Source: Flavobacteriaceae bacterium LSUCC0859
GTDB lineage: Bacteria; Bacteroidota; Bacteroidia; Flavobacteriales; Flavobacteriaceae
Assembly: GCA_022239325.1 (NCBI GenBank)
Contig: JAKOGP010000005.1
Coordinates: 1 to 64,000 of the forward strand
Direction of reading: 5' to 3'
Length of the DNA stretch: 64,000 nt
Of this stretch, positions 1 through 7,890 are shown piece by piece (position 1 is the first letter of the stretch; the number at the start of each line of letters is the position of its first letter). The notes beneath the pieces are model-generated. The model was not told the origin of the DNA and ran no database searches. It saw only the letters and a list, made by a program, of their open reading frames with translations. The position numbers and the translations under genes are program-made.

Positions 1-407
1 TTACTATAAGCAAGTAGATCATCCTCAACATAAATACTACCCACCTGGGTGCCTGTAGCGTTTGTTACCGTTACACTCACCGTACCTGCAGTAAAACCAC
101 TACCGTACAACCTATTCTCTATGTCCGTAGTCTTTATGTTAGCATTGTCTGCCGTGGGGGTAAATACATATCCAGAACTACCATCCCCACTCCAAACCCC
201 ATTCACCGTAGCGGCGTCTGAGATGGTGACATTGGAGTGGCCGGTGGTTTGGCTGTATGTAAAACTAGTTGCGAATAAAAAAATGAGGATTGAGGTTAGA
301 AACAGGGAACAAAAAGAGGGTGTTTTTGGGGTTTGGGCGTGTGAAAATAGGGATAAACCAAAAGGTGTATCCCAAAGAGAAGCGGATATGTGCTCATCTG
401 CCCTCAA
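1..407 (-). CDS. Secreted repeat (FHA-like beta-solenoid) protein, N-terminal part only
   Basis: The reading frame is open from just after the stop of the upstream gene and runs off the left edge. It has a hydrophobic signal segment (LTSILIFLFATSFTYSQ) followed by Thr/Ser/Gly-rich repeat-like sequence: VTISDAATVNGVW, GYVFTPTADNANIKTTDIENR and VTVTNATGTQVGSIYVEDD. This wording resembles filamentous-haemagglutinin or autotransporter repeats (FTPTADNANITTADI, then GTQAGDITV), so a large surface or secreted beta-helical adhesin is likely; that is inference from pattern memory. No in-frame ATG precedes the signal. The candidate starts are TTG at 407, which I use, or CTG at 305. An ATG at 393 lies in another frame and stops after about 33 codons. 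The gene follows the 611-residue repeat protein by 3 bases, so the two are probably one transcript. The C-terminal part is outside the window. Confidence 0.6.
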   Translation of the reverse strand, partial: MRADEHISASLWDTPFGLSLFSHAQTPKTPSFCSLFLTSILIFLFATSFTYSQTTGHSNVTISDAATVNGVWSGDGSSGYVFTPTADNANIKTTDIENRLYGSGFTAGTVSVTVTNATGTQVGSIYVEDDLLAYS

Positions 408-410
408 GAC

Positions 411-2246
411 TTAGTAGTAGTAGTCAAATTGTATTCTGTCTCCGGTAGTTAGAGAATAAGAGCCATTGTTGGTAGGGTTATAAGTAAGGGTTCTACCTGA
501 ATGACTATAGGCGCTGTTGCTAATTCTGACCCCGTTTATAAACATGCGTACTTTAGAAGCCGTGCTGGGAGTTTGGGTAAGGGTAAATGTAGTTTGAGAG
601 GAAGAGGCCGTAAACTCATCTGCTACCTCTCGCACAAGAGAATAATCGGTTCCTACTACTGCGGCAGAAAAAGCAGAGCTGCCATTTCCCTTTACCAATC
701 CCGTGAGAGTAGTAACGCCAGTTCCTCCGTTGGAAACAGGGAGGGTGCCGGTGACTTTAGTATTTAATGCAATGGTACTGTTGGCTATCTTGGCTCCTGT
801 GACTTTAAGATTCCCTATAAGAGGGGTATCGGCCGTGCCGGCCAAATCACCAGCAAGCTGAACAGCCCCCTTAGCAGAGGTGGTGGCGTCTGTCATAGAA
901 CCTGTAGAAACTGCATTGTCTACATAGGTCTTAACGGCCTTAACGGAAGGGTATTTGCTGTCAGAAGTGGCGTCTGTAGTTACTGAAATGCTTTTATTTG
1001 TGGTGAGTTCCAAAGAACCATCGGTTTTGGCAGCGGTTACAGCTGCGTTAGAAAGCTTTGCAGTGGAAACAGCACTATCTGCTATTTTATCTGTAGTAAT
1101 GGCGTCGTCTGCTATTTTTGCAGTGGTCACTGCAGCATTGGCTATGGTGGGTAGGGCTGCTGTTCCAGAGAGGTCTCCGGCCAGTTGCAGCACTCCTTTT
1201 TCCAAAGTTGTGGCATCTGAAACGGTGCTACTATTGGCGTCTACGTAGGTTTTAACTGCTTTTGCAGTAGGGTATTTTGTGTCTGAGCTTCCGTCTGTGG
1301 AAATGGAGGTGGTCTTATTTGTAGTAAGCTCCAGGCTACCATCTGTTTTGGCAGCTGTCACAGCAGCAGTTGAGAGTTTTGAAGTGGTAATAGCGGCGTC
1401 TGCTATTTTGGCTGTTGTAATAGCTCCAGCAGCAACCGTAGGAGAAGCGGCTATTCCGGACAGATCTCCTGCCAACTGCACAATCCCTTTAGAGGTAGTG
1501 CTTGCGTCTGAAACGCTGCCAGATCCAGATCCGCCTCCAGAGCCGGAACTAGAAGCGTCTACGTAATCTTTTACTGCTTTTACAGTGGGATATTTGGTGT
1601 TGGAGCTGCCGTCTGCACTAATAGAGGTGCTTTTATTGGCGGTTATCTCTAAACTCCCATCGGTTTGGGCTGCAGATACAGCTCCATTGGCAATGGTAGG
1701 ATTAGCAGCTGTTCCGCTCAAGTCTCCTGCGAGCTGGATAATCCCTTTTACAGAAGTAGTAGCATCTGGTACAGAACCAGACGTGCCGTCGCTTCCAGAA
1801 GACCCGGAAGATCCAGATACCCTCGCAGTAACATAATCTACCACCGCTTTTACAGAGGGATATTTTACATCTGAGCCAGAGTCTACAGTAAGGTCTATGC
1901 TTTTGTTGCTCTTGTCTTCTTTGAGTGCTAAAGCTTCTAGAACCACCACTGGAATACCCTCTGAGAAAGAAGTCCCCTCCAATAGACGCAGCCATTGACT
2001 GCCATCGTAATAATAAAATCCCGCTGTGCTGTTGGACTGGTAAACCAATAGACCCGTAACCGGGCTACTAATTGCTAGCCTTTGACTTTCACTCATTCTG
2101 GAAATAAGCACCCCTTTGGTGGTAGAAACAATATCTAAGGCTGCTGCATTATTGGGATTGTCTGTACCAATCCCAACCTGAGAAATACCCGCTAAGCTAT
2201 ACAGTAAAAATACCCAAAACAGTAGCGGTTTGCATTGGTAGAACAA
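411..2246 (-). CDS. Secreted protein with phage-tail-fibre-like repeats, 611 aa
   Basis: After a signal segment (residues about 7-22, ending GISQ) comes the head motif common in Bacteroidota surface proteins (VGIGTDNPNNAAALDI ... KGVLISRMSESQR ... GLLVYQS). Residues about 119-480 hold four imperfect modules of roughly 90-107 residues, each with KYPxxKAVKxYVD and DATTxxKGxxQLAGDLSGTA; the latter resembles short repeats of phage tail fibres. Between them sit nine-residue units of the type AVTTAKIAD. A distinct C-terminal domain (about 540-611) ends in FDYYY. The start codon is TTG at 2246: the frame is closed upstream by TAA at 2265-2267, and there is no in-frame ATG before the signal. A promoter at 2273-2301 fits this start. 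The role is probably a surface-exposed adhesive stalk. The same strand continues into the partial repeat protein downstream. Confidence 0.75.
   Translation of the reverse strand: MFYQCKPLLFWVFLLYSLAGISQVGIGTDNPNNAAALDIVSTTKGVLISRMSESQRLAISSPVTGLLVYQSNSTAGFYYYDGSQWLRLLEGTSFSEGIPVVVLEALALKEDKSNKSIDLTVDSGSDVKYPSVKAVVDYVTARVSGSSGSSGSDGTSGSVPDATTSVKGIIQLAGDLSGTAANPTIANGAVSAAQTDGSLEITANKSTSISADGSSNTKYPTVKAVKDYVDASSSGSGGGSGSGSVSDASTTSKGIVQLAGDLSGIAASPTVAAGAITTAKIADAAITTSKLSTAAVTAAKTDGSLELTTNKTTSISTDGSSDTKYPTAKAVKTYVDANSSTVSDATTLEKGVLQLAGDLSGTAALPTIANAAVTTAKIADDAITTDKIADSAVSTAKLSNAAVTAAKTDGSLELTTNKSISVTTDATSDSKYPSVKAVKTYVDNAVSTGSMTDATTSAKGAVQLAGDLAGTADTPLIGNLKVTGAKIANSTIALNTKVTGTLPVSNGGTGVTTLTGLVKGNGSSAFSAAVVGTDYSLVREVADEFTASSSQTTFTLTQTPSTASKVRMFINGVRISNSAYSHSGRTLTYNPTNNGSYSLTTGDRIQFDYYY
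807..1892 (-). repeat. Intragenic repeat array inside the fibre-like protein
   Basis: Four copies of QLAGDL(S/A)G lie at protein residues 171-178, 257-264, 354-361 and 463-470, and four KYPxxKAVxxYV blocks begin at about 129, 219, 324 and 431. The number of nine-residue A-x-T-T-x-K-I-A-D-like units between successive blocks changes from one to three to four, a sign of repeat expansion or contraction. Confidence 0.8.
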
Positions 2247-2272
2247 AATGGTAAGATTTTTAGGTTAGATTT

Positions 2273-2301
2273 TAAATATAAGATTTCTATTTAAAAAACA
2301 A
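2273..2301 (-). promoter_or_regulatory. Bacteroidota-type promoter for the fibre-like gene
   Basis: On the minus strand TTG (2301-2299) is followed after 18 bases by TATATTTA (2280-2273), one mismatch from the TAnnTTTG -7 box. Transcription would start about 20 bases before the TTG start codon at 2246. Confidence 0.5.
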
Positions 2302-2317
2302 CCTATTTTGAAGAGTA

Positions 2318-3082
2318 TTAATTTAGTTCTCTTTGAGGGAAAACTAAAAGAGTTTTGTTTAACAATTCATATGTGTAGCTCGCCTGCTTCCACAATACCT
2401 TATTTTGAGCGTCTACTCTATAGCTGGTTCTTTGTGAAGGAAGTGAAAATCCTGAAACAGATTCTGTATTGTCATTGGTTATAAGGCTGTACCTGCCAGA
2501 GTGAAGTACCCGGTTTGCCAGCAACCTAAAACTGTCTACGTCAAAATAATACTGCCAAACATCTTCACTGTTATCATAGGTAACTTCTAATACGTGTACT
2601 GGTGAACCCAAGAGATTTTCTATGCCTATATAGGTTTTTTTAGAGATGTCTTTGTAGAGTTTATAGGGTTGCCAATAGACGTACAAGCCTCCATTTAACA
2701 GAGACTCATAGCTTTTTTTTTGATCCCCAGTTAACAAGGAGATTTCGCCGTTTTTTAAAAGCACATATTGGTCCTTAGAATGGCTTAACTCCCAGGAGTC
2801 TGTGTCCTCTTGCCATTGGAGCCCAAACTTCCCTGTTTCAAAATCATAGAAAAACTGCTGGCGCAATTCTGAGATCTCCCGCCCCAAACTATCATATGAA
2901 ATTGTTTTTTTAGAAAACGTAAGTTGCTGTTGGGCCTCCATAGCTGTTAGGCCACCATGGTGGCTTAGAGACTTCATTAGTAATTCCTCTGGCTCTAGAT
3001 GAATCTGACAGGCCTTAAGCAAAAAAGGCAGCATTCCTATAAAAAAAAATCTGATGAAAAAGCGGCTTAAGGAGGTTCTCAT
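2318..3082 (-). CDS. Putative lipoprotein, DUF6503-like (LolA-like) architecture, 254 aa
   Basis: An N-terminal hydrophobic stretch ends in LLKAC, a plausible lipobox with Cys25, so export to the envelope as a lipoprotein is likely. The mature part begins with a short helix (EELLMKSLSHHGG) and continues with alternating strands, including SPVHVLEVTYDNSEDVWQYY and FDVDSFRLLANRV. This layout, a leading helix with a histidine, then VLxVxY, then a YYFDxxxxxL pair, also occurs in the DUF6503-type proteins at 14005 and 35140. I therefore place it in or near that family, but the sequence is divergent. It is an LolA/LppX-like fold candidate with no known substrate. It is divergent from the PHP phosphoesterase at 3160, with 77 bases between. 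Confidence 0.6.
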   Translation of the reverse strand: MRTSLSRFFIRFFFIGMLPFLLKACQIHLEPEELLMKSLSHHGGLTAMEAQQQLTFSKKTISYDSLGREISELRQQFFYDFETGKFGLQWQEDTDSWELSHSKDQYVLLKNGEISLLTGDQKKSYESLLNGGLYVYWQPYKLYKDISKKTYIGIENLLGSPVHVLEVTYDNSEDVWQYYFDVDSFRLLANRVLHSGRYSLITNDNTESVSGFSLPSQRTSYRVDAQNKVLWKQASYTYELLNKTLLVFPQRELN

Positions 3083-3159
3083 GACTCAAATTTAAACATT
3101 CGTTTACAGACCCCATACCAGAAAATTGTAAATTTATGTCCAATCTAAATACGCGTACA

Positions 3160-4290
3160 ATGAAAAACATCCTATTCCCACTCATTTTTGGATTTGCAAC
3201 TACCATAGGAGTTATAGCTCAAGATCACAGCCATATGGGCGCCAAACCAATAGTGTACCCAGACATTCCAGGCTATAAAAGTCTGAGCACAGATTTGCAC
3301 ATCCATTCTGTGTTTTCAGATGGAAATGTATGGCCTACCATTAGGGTACAAGAAGCACTAAGAGAAAACTTAGACGCCATTTCTCTCACAGAACACTTGG
3401 AGTACCAACCACACGCTAAAGACCTCCCCCACCCAGACAGAAACAGGGCTTATGAATTGGCGCTTAAAGAAGCTGAAAATCACAACCTACTGATTATTCC
3501 GGGATCTGAAATTACAAGAGCTGCCCCGGTGGGCCATAATAATGCGGTGTTTATATCAGACGCCAATGCCCTTCTAGCAAAAGAAGCCCAGCAGCCTTTT
3601 GAGGTGGCCAAAAATCAGGGCGCATTTGTATTTTGGAACCACCCCGCTTGGTACGTACAACAACCCAAAGGGAACCCAGTGCTCTCCAACTTTCAAAAGA
3701 AACTCATTCAAGAAGGCAAGCTTCACGGGATTGAGGTAATAAATACCGGAGACTATGCAGAGGAATCTCTAGCCATTGCCTTAGAAAACAACCTAACCAT
3801 TATGGGTACCTCAGATGTTCACGACCTCATAGATTGGGACTATATCCAAAAAGGCCTCCACCGCCCCATCACATTAGTGTTTGCCAAAGAAAAATCTATA
3901 GAGAGTCTTAAAGAGGCACTTTTTGACAGAAGAACCGTAGCTATTTTTAATGGCCTGTGGGTAGGAAAAGAAGAATTTGTAGTACCACTGTTAGAGGCTA
4001 GCATTAGTGTCTCTGAGGTACATTATATTGGAAAATCTGAGGTGCTATCTGTGACCCTTCAAAACCATACTTCTAGCAATTTATTATTTGAAAATCAAAT
4101 GCAATACAGCTTGTACCACCACCCTCCAATTTTTGAGATTCCTGCGCATGGTAGCCTTACTATTCAAATTAAAACCTTAGAGCGAAAATCGGAAATGGAA
4201 CTCAAACTCAAAGCACTCAAAGCCTACACGGCACCAAAAACCCAGGCGGTTGCCAGCTGGAATATTCAGCTACTAGATTCTAACAACTAA
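3160..4290 (+). CDS. Secreted PHP-domain phosphoesterase (Sb-PDE-like)
   Basis: A signal peptide (MKNILFPLIFGFATTIGVIAQ) leads to a PHP-type metal-dependent hydrolase domain. Metal ligands are visible as TDLHIHSVFSDG (His47, His49, Asp54) and LTEH (Glu78, His79), with later histidines in WNHPAW and a GTSDVHD motif that closes the metal site. The family hydrolyses phosphate esters; the exported branch resembles bacterial phosphodiesterases of the Sb-PDE type, so release of phosphate from organic phosphodiesters in the periplasm is a reasonable guess. An ATG at 3136 would add nine residues before the signal; I chose 3160 because the signal peptide then begins normally. The C-terminal ~100 residues form a beta-rich appendage. 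Confidence 0.8.
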   Translation: MKNILFPLIFGFATTIGVIAQDHSHMGAKPIVYPDIPGYKSLSTDLHIHSVFSDGNVWPTIRVQEALRENLDAISLTEHLEYQPHAKDLPHPDRNRAYELALKEAENHNLLIIPGSEITRAAPVGHNNAVFISDANALLAKEAQQPFEVAKNQGAFVFWNHPAWYVQQPKGNPVLSNFQKKLIQEGKLHGIEVINTGDYAEESLAIALENNLTIMGTSDVHDLIDWDYIQKGLHRPITLVFAKEKSIESLKEALFDRRTVAIFNGLWVGKEEFVVPLLEASISVSEVHYIGKSEVLSVTLQNHTSSNLLFENQMQYSLYHHPPIFEIPAHGSLTIQIKTLERKSEMELKLKALKAYTAPKTQAVASWNIQLLDSNN

Positions 4291-4341
4291 AGCTTTTTGC
4301 CGAGCAATTTTTAGTACCTTAGAATGGTCTAAAACCAGCTC

Positions 4342-5541
4342 ATGTTTAAAGCGATTAAAAATTTAGGGCCTGCTACACTAGTGGCAGCAGCCTTTGTTGG
4401 CCCTGGGACGGTAACGGTATGTGCCGCAGCTGGTATTACATTTGGCTACGGCCTTTTATGGGCTCTTTTAGTCTCAGTAGTCATGACCATTTTACTTCAG
4501 GAAATGGCTGTTAGAATTGGTATTGTAACCCAAAAAGACCTGGCCCAACTGCTCCATGATCACACAAAAAACTCCATACTAAAAATAGGGATTACGGGTC
4601 TTATTCTAGCAGCCATTGTCGTGGGTAACGCAGCTTATGAAGCGGGGAATATGAATGGTGCCGTTCTGGGGCTGCAGGCAATTTTTGGTGATGAATTTGC
4701 GGGCTTTTATCCCATTGTGGTGGGAGGAACTGCTTTTAGTTTGTTGTTCTTTGGAAACATACAACAACTTAGCCGCATACTTATTGGATTGGTACTGCTC
4801 ATGAGTCTGTCATTTGTAACCACCGCCCTTTTAACAGGGCCCTCTCTGCTGCAATTGGCCAAAGGATTTTTCCTCCCAAAAGTAAACTCAGAGAACCTCT
4901 TTACTATTATTGCCTTGGTGGGAACCACAGTGGTTCCATATAACTTATTTTTACATGCCTCCTTGGCCAAAGAGAGATGGAAAGACAGCTCCGGTTTAGC
5001 AGCTGCTAAAACAGACACTATAGTAGCTATAGGCCTAGGAGGCCTGGTCTCTATGGCCATAGTAGTGAGTGCAGCAGCCATACCCAGCACCCAATTAAAT
5101 TCCGTAATAGATGTAGCAAGCGGTTTGGAACCCCTTTATGGCAGTGCTGCCAAATACCTGATTGGACTGGGCCTCTTTGGAGCTGGAATTACCTCTGCTG
5201 TAACCGCACCACTGGCAGCAGCCTATGTGGCGAATAGCTGTTTTAACTGGAATGTGGCGACTAGCCATTGGAAATTTAAAGCCGTTTGGATGTTGGTTAT
5301 GGGAGTGGGAGTGCTTTCTTTAGGTAGCTCATTTAAACCTATTGCCGTCATCCAATTTGCGCAGATAGCTAATGGACTACTACTACCCATTTTGGTAGGC
5401 ACCCTTATTTGGGTCTCTACCTCCAATACAATTTTGGGAAACCACAAGAATTCTTGGAGTCAAAATACAGCATATCTTTTAATTTTTGTCTTTAGTTTGG
5501 CCCTCAGCATTAAAACATTTATAAAACTCCTTGGCTGGTGA
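4342..5541 (+). CDS. NRAMP-fold permease without metal ligands, probable 5-oxoproline transporter
   Basis: This hydrophobic 399-residue protein has about 11 membrane segments and the NRAMP/SLC11 pattern. The first helix carries FVGPGTVTVCAAAG where true Mn/Fe transporters have a DPGN motif, so Asp and Asn are replaced by Gly20 and Thr23. In helix 6 the usual MPHN becomes VPYN (Val198-Pro-Tyr-Asn), so the metal-binding Met is also gone. NRAMP-related proteins of this kind occur beside pxpABC, for example YcsG of Bacillus. The gene overlaps pxpA (GTGA). Inference: it imports 5-oxoproline or a related small acid rather than a divalent metal. It is first in the four-gene operon 4342-7804. Confidence 0.8.
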   Translation: MFKAIKNLGPATLVAAAFVGPGTVTVCAAAGITFGYGLLWALLVSVVMTILLQEMAVRIGIVTQKDLAQLLHDHTKNSILKIGITGLILAAIVVGNAAYEAGNMNGAVLGLQAIFGDEFAGFYPIVVGGTAFSLLFFGNIQQLSRILIGLVLLMSLSFVTTALLTGPSLLQLAKGFFLPKVNSENLFTIIALVGTTVVPYNLFLHASLAKERWKDSSGLAAAKTDTIVAIGLGGLVSMAIVVSAAAIPSTQLNSVIDVASGLEPLYGSAAKYLIGLGLFGAGITSAVTAPLAAAYVANSCFNWNVATSHWKFKAVWMLVMGVGVLSLGSSFKPIAVIQFAQIANGLLLPILVGTLIWVSTSNTILGNHKNSWSQNTAYLLIFVFSLALSIKTFIKLLGW

Positions 5542-6221
5542 AAATTGCTGCCCTACATATTAATTGTGACTTGGGAGAAGGGATGGCCAATGAATCTGCC
5601 ATATTTCCTTATATAGACGCCTGTAATTTGGCCTGTGGCGGGCATTTTGGTACCAAAGGGACTTTGGCAAAAAGCATGCAACAGGCCGTAAAACTCAGGG
5701 TAGTATGTGGGGCCCACCCCAGTTACCCAGACCTAGAAAATTTTGGAAGACAGTCTATAAGTATGGAGAAAAAAGCCTTTGTGAAAAGTGTGCAAGATCA
5801 AATGGCGCTTTTTATGGACGTTTTTCAGTACTACTTTCCGGGGCAAAAACTCCCTCATATTAAAGCCCACGGAGCCCTCTACAATGACCTATGCAATAAT
5901 AAAACCTTAGCCTCTTGGTTTATAGAGGCTATAGCACCCTTTAAGCCACAGGCCATCTTTACGCTTTCTCATGGAGTCCTAGCTCCATTGGCGGCAGCAA
6001 AAGACTATCGGATAGTAAAGGAGGCCTTTTTAGATAGGGCTTACACTACAGATGGATTTTTAAAACCCAGAAGCGAATCCGGCAGTGTGTTGCAAACAGC
6101 CCAAGCCGTATTGCATCAGCTGCCAAGCTTAGTTAAAAAAGGGGCCAATACCTTTTGTATTCACGGAGACCATCCGAACAGCTTAGTCATTTTAAAGCAA
6201 ATTAGACAAATGAATTTATGA
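5538..6221 (+). CDS. pxpA: 5-oxoprolinase subunit A (LamB/YcsF family)
   Basis: PxpA works with PxpB and PxpC to hydrolyse 5-oxoproline (pyroglutamate) to glutamate with ATP. The family signature is clear: INCDLGEG at residues 8-15, CNLACGGHFG, CGAHPSYPDLENFGR, then HIKAHGALYND and FCIHGDHPN near the C-terminus. At 227 residues it is slightly shorter than the usual 250. The start is GTG at 5538, overlapping the permease stop as GTGA; its own end overlaps pxpB as ATGA. These overlaps point to translational coupling of the whole set. Cytoplasmic. Confidence 0.92.
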   Translation: MKIAALHINCDLGEGMANESAIFPYIDACNLACGGHFGTKGTLAKSMQQAVKLRVVCGAHPSYPDLENFGRQSISMEKKAFVKSVQDQMALFMDVFQYYFPGQKLPHIKAHGALYNDLCNNKTLASWFIEAIAPFKPQAIFTLSHGVLAPLAAAKDYRIVKEAFLDRAYTTDGFLKPRSESGSVLQTAQAVLHQLPSLVKKGANTFCIHGDHPNSLVILKQIRQMNL

Positions 6222-6940
6222 AAGAACCACGGTATATTGAATTTTTTAGACTCAGTGAACAGGGGCTTCTGATACAATGGCCCAACGAGGTTTCTGCCTC
6301 TATTTTAAAAGAGGTCCGTGCCCTAACTAAGGCTATAGAAACACATTTCAAAGGAGTGTTTTGCACTCCAACCTATGCGTCTATCTTAGCAGTGTTTCCA
6401 ACACCAATTTCTAATTTAAAAGCTATAGAACTTGAAATACAAGAATTATTTAAGGCACTTAAACCCTCAGAATTTAAAGCCAAACACATAGAAATACCTG
6501 TTTGTTATGCCACTGAATTTGCACCAGACCTAGAGGATGTTTGCGAGCAATTACAGATGGAGTTTGAAGAGATTGTAAAGCGACATAGCAGTCCAAACTA
6601 CCTGATTTACGGCATTGGTTTTCTACCTGGTTTTATGTATTTAGGGGGCTTAGATCCCAGCCTGGAGATGCCCAGAAAAAGCACCCCCAGAACAGTTGTT
6701 CCCAAAGGTGCTGTGGGTATTGCTGCCAAGCAAACCGGTGTGTACCCTCATGAGAGTCCTGGGGGGTGGAACCTCATTGGAAACTGCCCTATAGACTTTT
6801 TTAAACCAGAGCAAAAAAAACCCTTTTTTGCTCAGGTGGGAGACCAGGTTTCTTTTGTACCCATTTCCAAAAGCGAATACAAACTCATTAAAATAGCTCA
6901 GGAAACTGGGGTATACACTCTAAAAACAAAGCCCCTTTAA
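6218..6940 (+). CDS. pxpB: 5-oxoprolinase subunit B (KipI-like)
   Basis: The protein has 240 residues with the carboxyltransferase domain 1 signature: YGIGFLPGFMYLGGLDP, MPRKSTPRTVVPKGAVGIA and TGVYPHESPGGWNLIG. In the family this subunit pairs with PxpC to phosphorylate or activate 5-oxoproline; the Bacillus relative KipI also inhibits KinA. It begins inside the pxpA stop codon (ATGA) and is followed by pxpC after 12 bases. Context makes the 5-oxoprolinase role far more likely than a kinase-inhibitor role. Confidence 0.92.
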   Translation: MKEPRYIEFFRLSEQGLLIQWPNEVSASILKEVRALTKAIETHFKGVFCTPTYASILAVFPTPISNLKAIELEIQELFKALKPSEFKAKHIEIPVCYATEFAPDLEDVCEQLQMEFEEIVKRHSSPNYLIYGIGFLPGFMYLGGLDPSLEMPRKSTPRTVVPKGAVGIAAKQTGVYPHESPGGWNLIGNCPIDFFKPEQKKPFFAQVGDQVSFVPISKSEYKLIKIAQETGVYTLKTKPL

Positions 6941-6952
6941 GTTATAAGTCCT

Positions 6953-7804
6953 ATGATAAAAGTGATAGAAACCGGTTTGTATACCAGCATTCAAGACCTC
7001 GGAAGGCCTCAGTGGCATTCCTTAGGCATTCCCTATTCTGGAGCCATGGACGCAGAAAGTGCCCACACTGCAAACGCCATATTGCAAAATAAACCCCAAG
7101 CAGCCGTCATGGAAATTACCATGACAGGACCCATTTTGCACTTTACTAAAGCCTGTTGGGTGGTATTTTCAGGAGCCCATATGCCCATTTATTTGGAACA
7201 ACAACAGCTGGTACAACACCAACCCCATTGGATTAAAGAGTCGCAGGAAATTCGTTTTGGTAAACTTACTAAAGGGCTCAGGCTCTACATGGCTATTAAA
7301 GGTGGTTTTAAAACTAACATGGTGCTGGGGAGTCGTTCTATGTGTAAGAATGTAAGCCCACATTTTATGTTGCAAAAAGGCATGGAGTTAGAAATTGAAA
7401 GTGGCACCAAAGACCAGGGGGTCTATTTAAAAGTGCAAACTCAAACTCCATTGCAAGCCAAAGAAATAAAAGTATACAAAGGGCCTGAGTACGACAAGCT
7501 AACTAAAGGACATTGGCAACAACTAGAAACACAAGAATTCCAAGTGAGTAACCTTAACAACAGAATGGCCTACCAACTTAATCCCAATATAGCTGCGCAT
7601 GAGATAAACCAAATGACTACCCCCGTAATACCCGGGACGGTGCAACTTACTCCTCAAGGTACCTTGATGGTGCTTATGAGAGACGGACAAACCACTGGCG
7701 GCTACCCTAGGATACTCCAACTCAGTGCCAAAAGTGTAAACGCCATGGCCCAACTAAAAACGGGAGACACCTTTCGTTTTAAATTAGTTAGCCTAGGGGA
7801 ATAG
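6953..7804 (+). CDS. pxpC: 5-oxoprolinase subunit C (KipA-like)
   Basis: The protein has 283 residues and belongs to carboxyltransferase domain 2. Motifs include GLYTSIQDLGRPQWHSLGIP, SGAMDAESA, the YKGPEYD region, and the C-terminal signature MVLMRDGQTTGGYPRI. PxpC pairs with PxpB; the two domains are often fused in other bacteria but are separate here. It is the last gene of the operon. The next gene, nadC, is convergent 86 bases away; arms GAATAGCT and AGCTATTC flank that gap, but I see no clear U-tract terminator. Confidence 0.9.
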   Translation: MIKVIETGLYTSIQDLGRPQWHSLGIPYSGAMDAESAHTANAILQNKPQAAVMEITMTGPILHFTKACWVVFSGAHMPIYLEQQQLVQHQPHWIKESQEIRFGKLTKGLRLYMAIKGGFKTNMVLGSRSMCKNVSPHFMLQKGMELEIESGTKDQGVYLKVQTQTPLQAKEIKVYKGPEYDKLTKGHWQQLETQEFQVSNLNNRMAYQLNPNIAAHEINQMTTPVIPGTVQLTPQGTLMVLMRDGQTTGGYPRILQLSAKSVNAMAQLKTGDTFRFKLVSLGE

Positions 7805-7890
7805 CTAGTAGGCAGTATTCTTGGGAAGCCTTTGGTAAATGAATGTGACTATCCTTTTTTTAGAAGCTATTCGTTTTCAGTTCAAAATAT

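Noticed and set aside
49-414. Plus-strand frame of 121 codons at the left edge
   Set aside because: It is antisense to the minus-strand frame that has a signal peptide and recognisable repeats; its own sequence shows no family features.
955-1836. Several plus-strand frames with similar Val/Ala/Ser-rich products
   Set aside because: They repeat only because they are antisense to the repeat modules of the fibre-like gene.
4342-5541. Annotation as a manganese transporter (MntH)
   Set aside because: The DPGN and Met ligands are absent and the gene is translationally coupled to pxpA.
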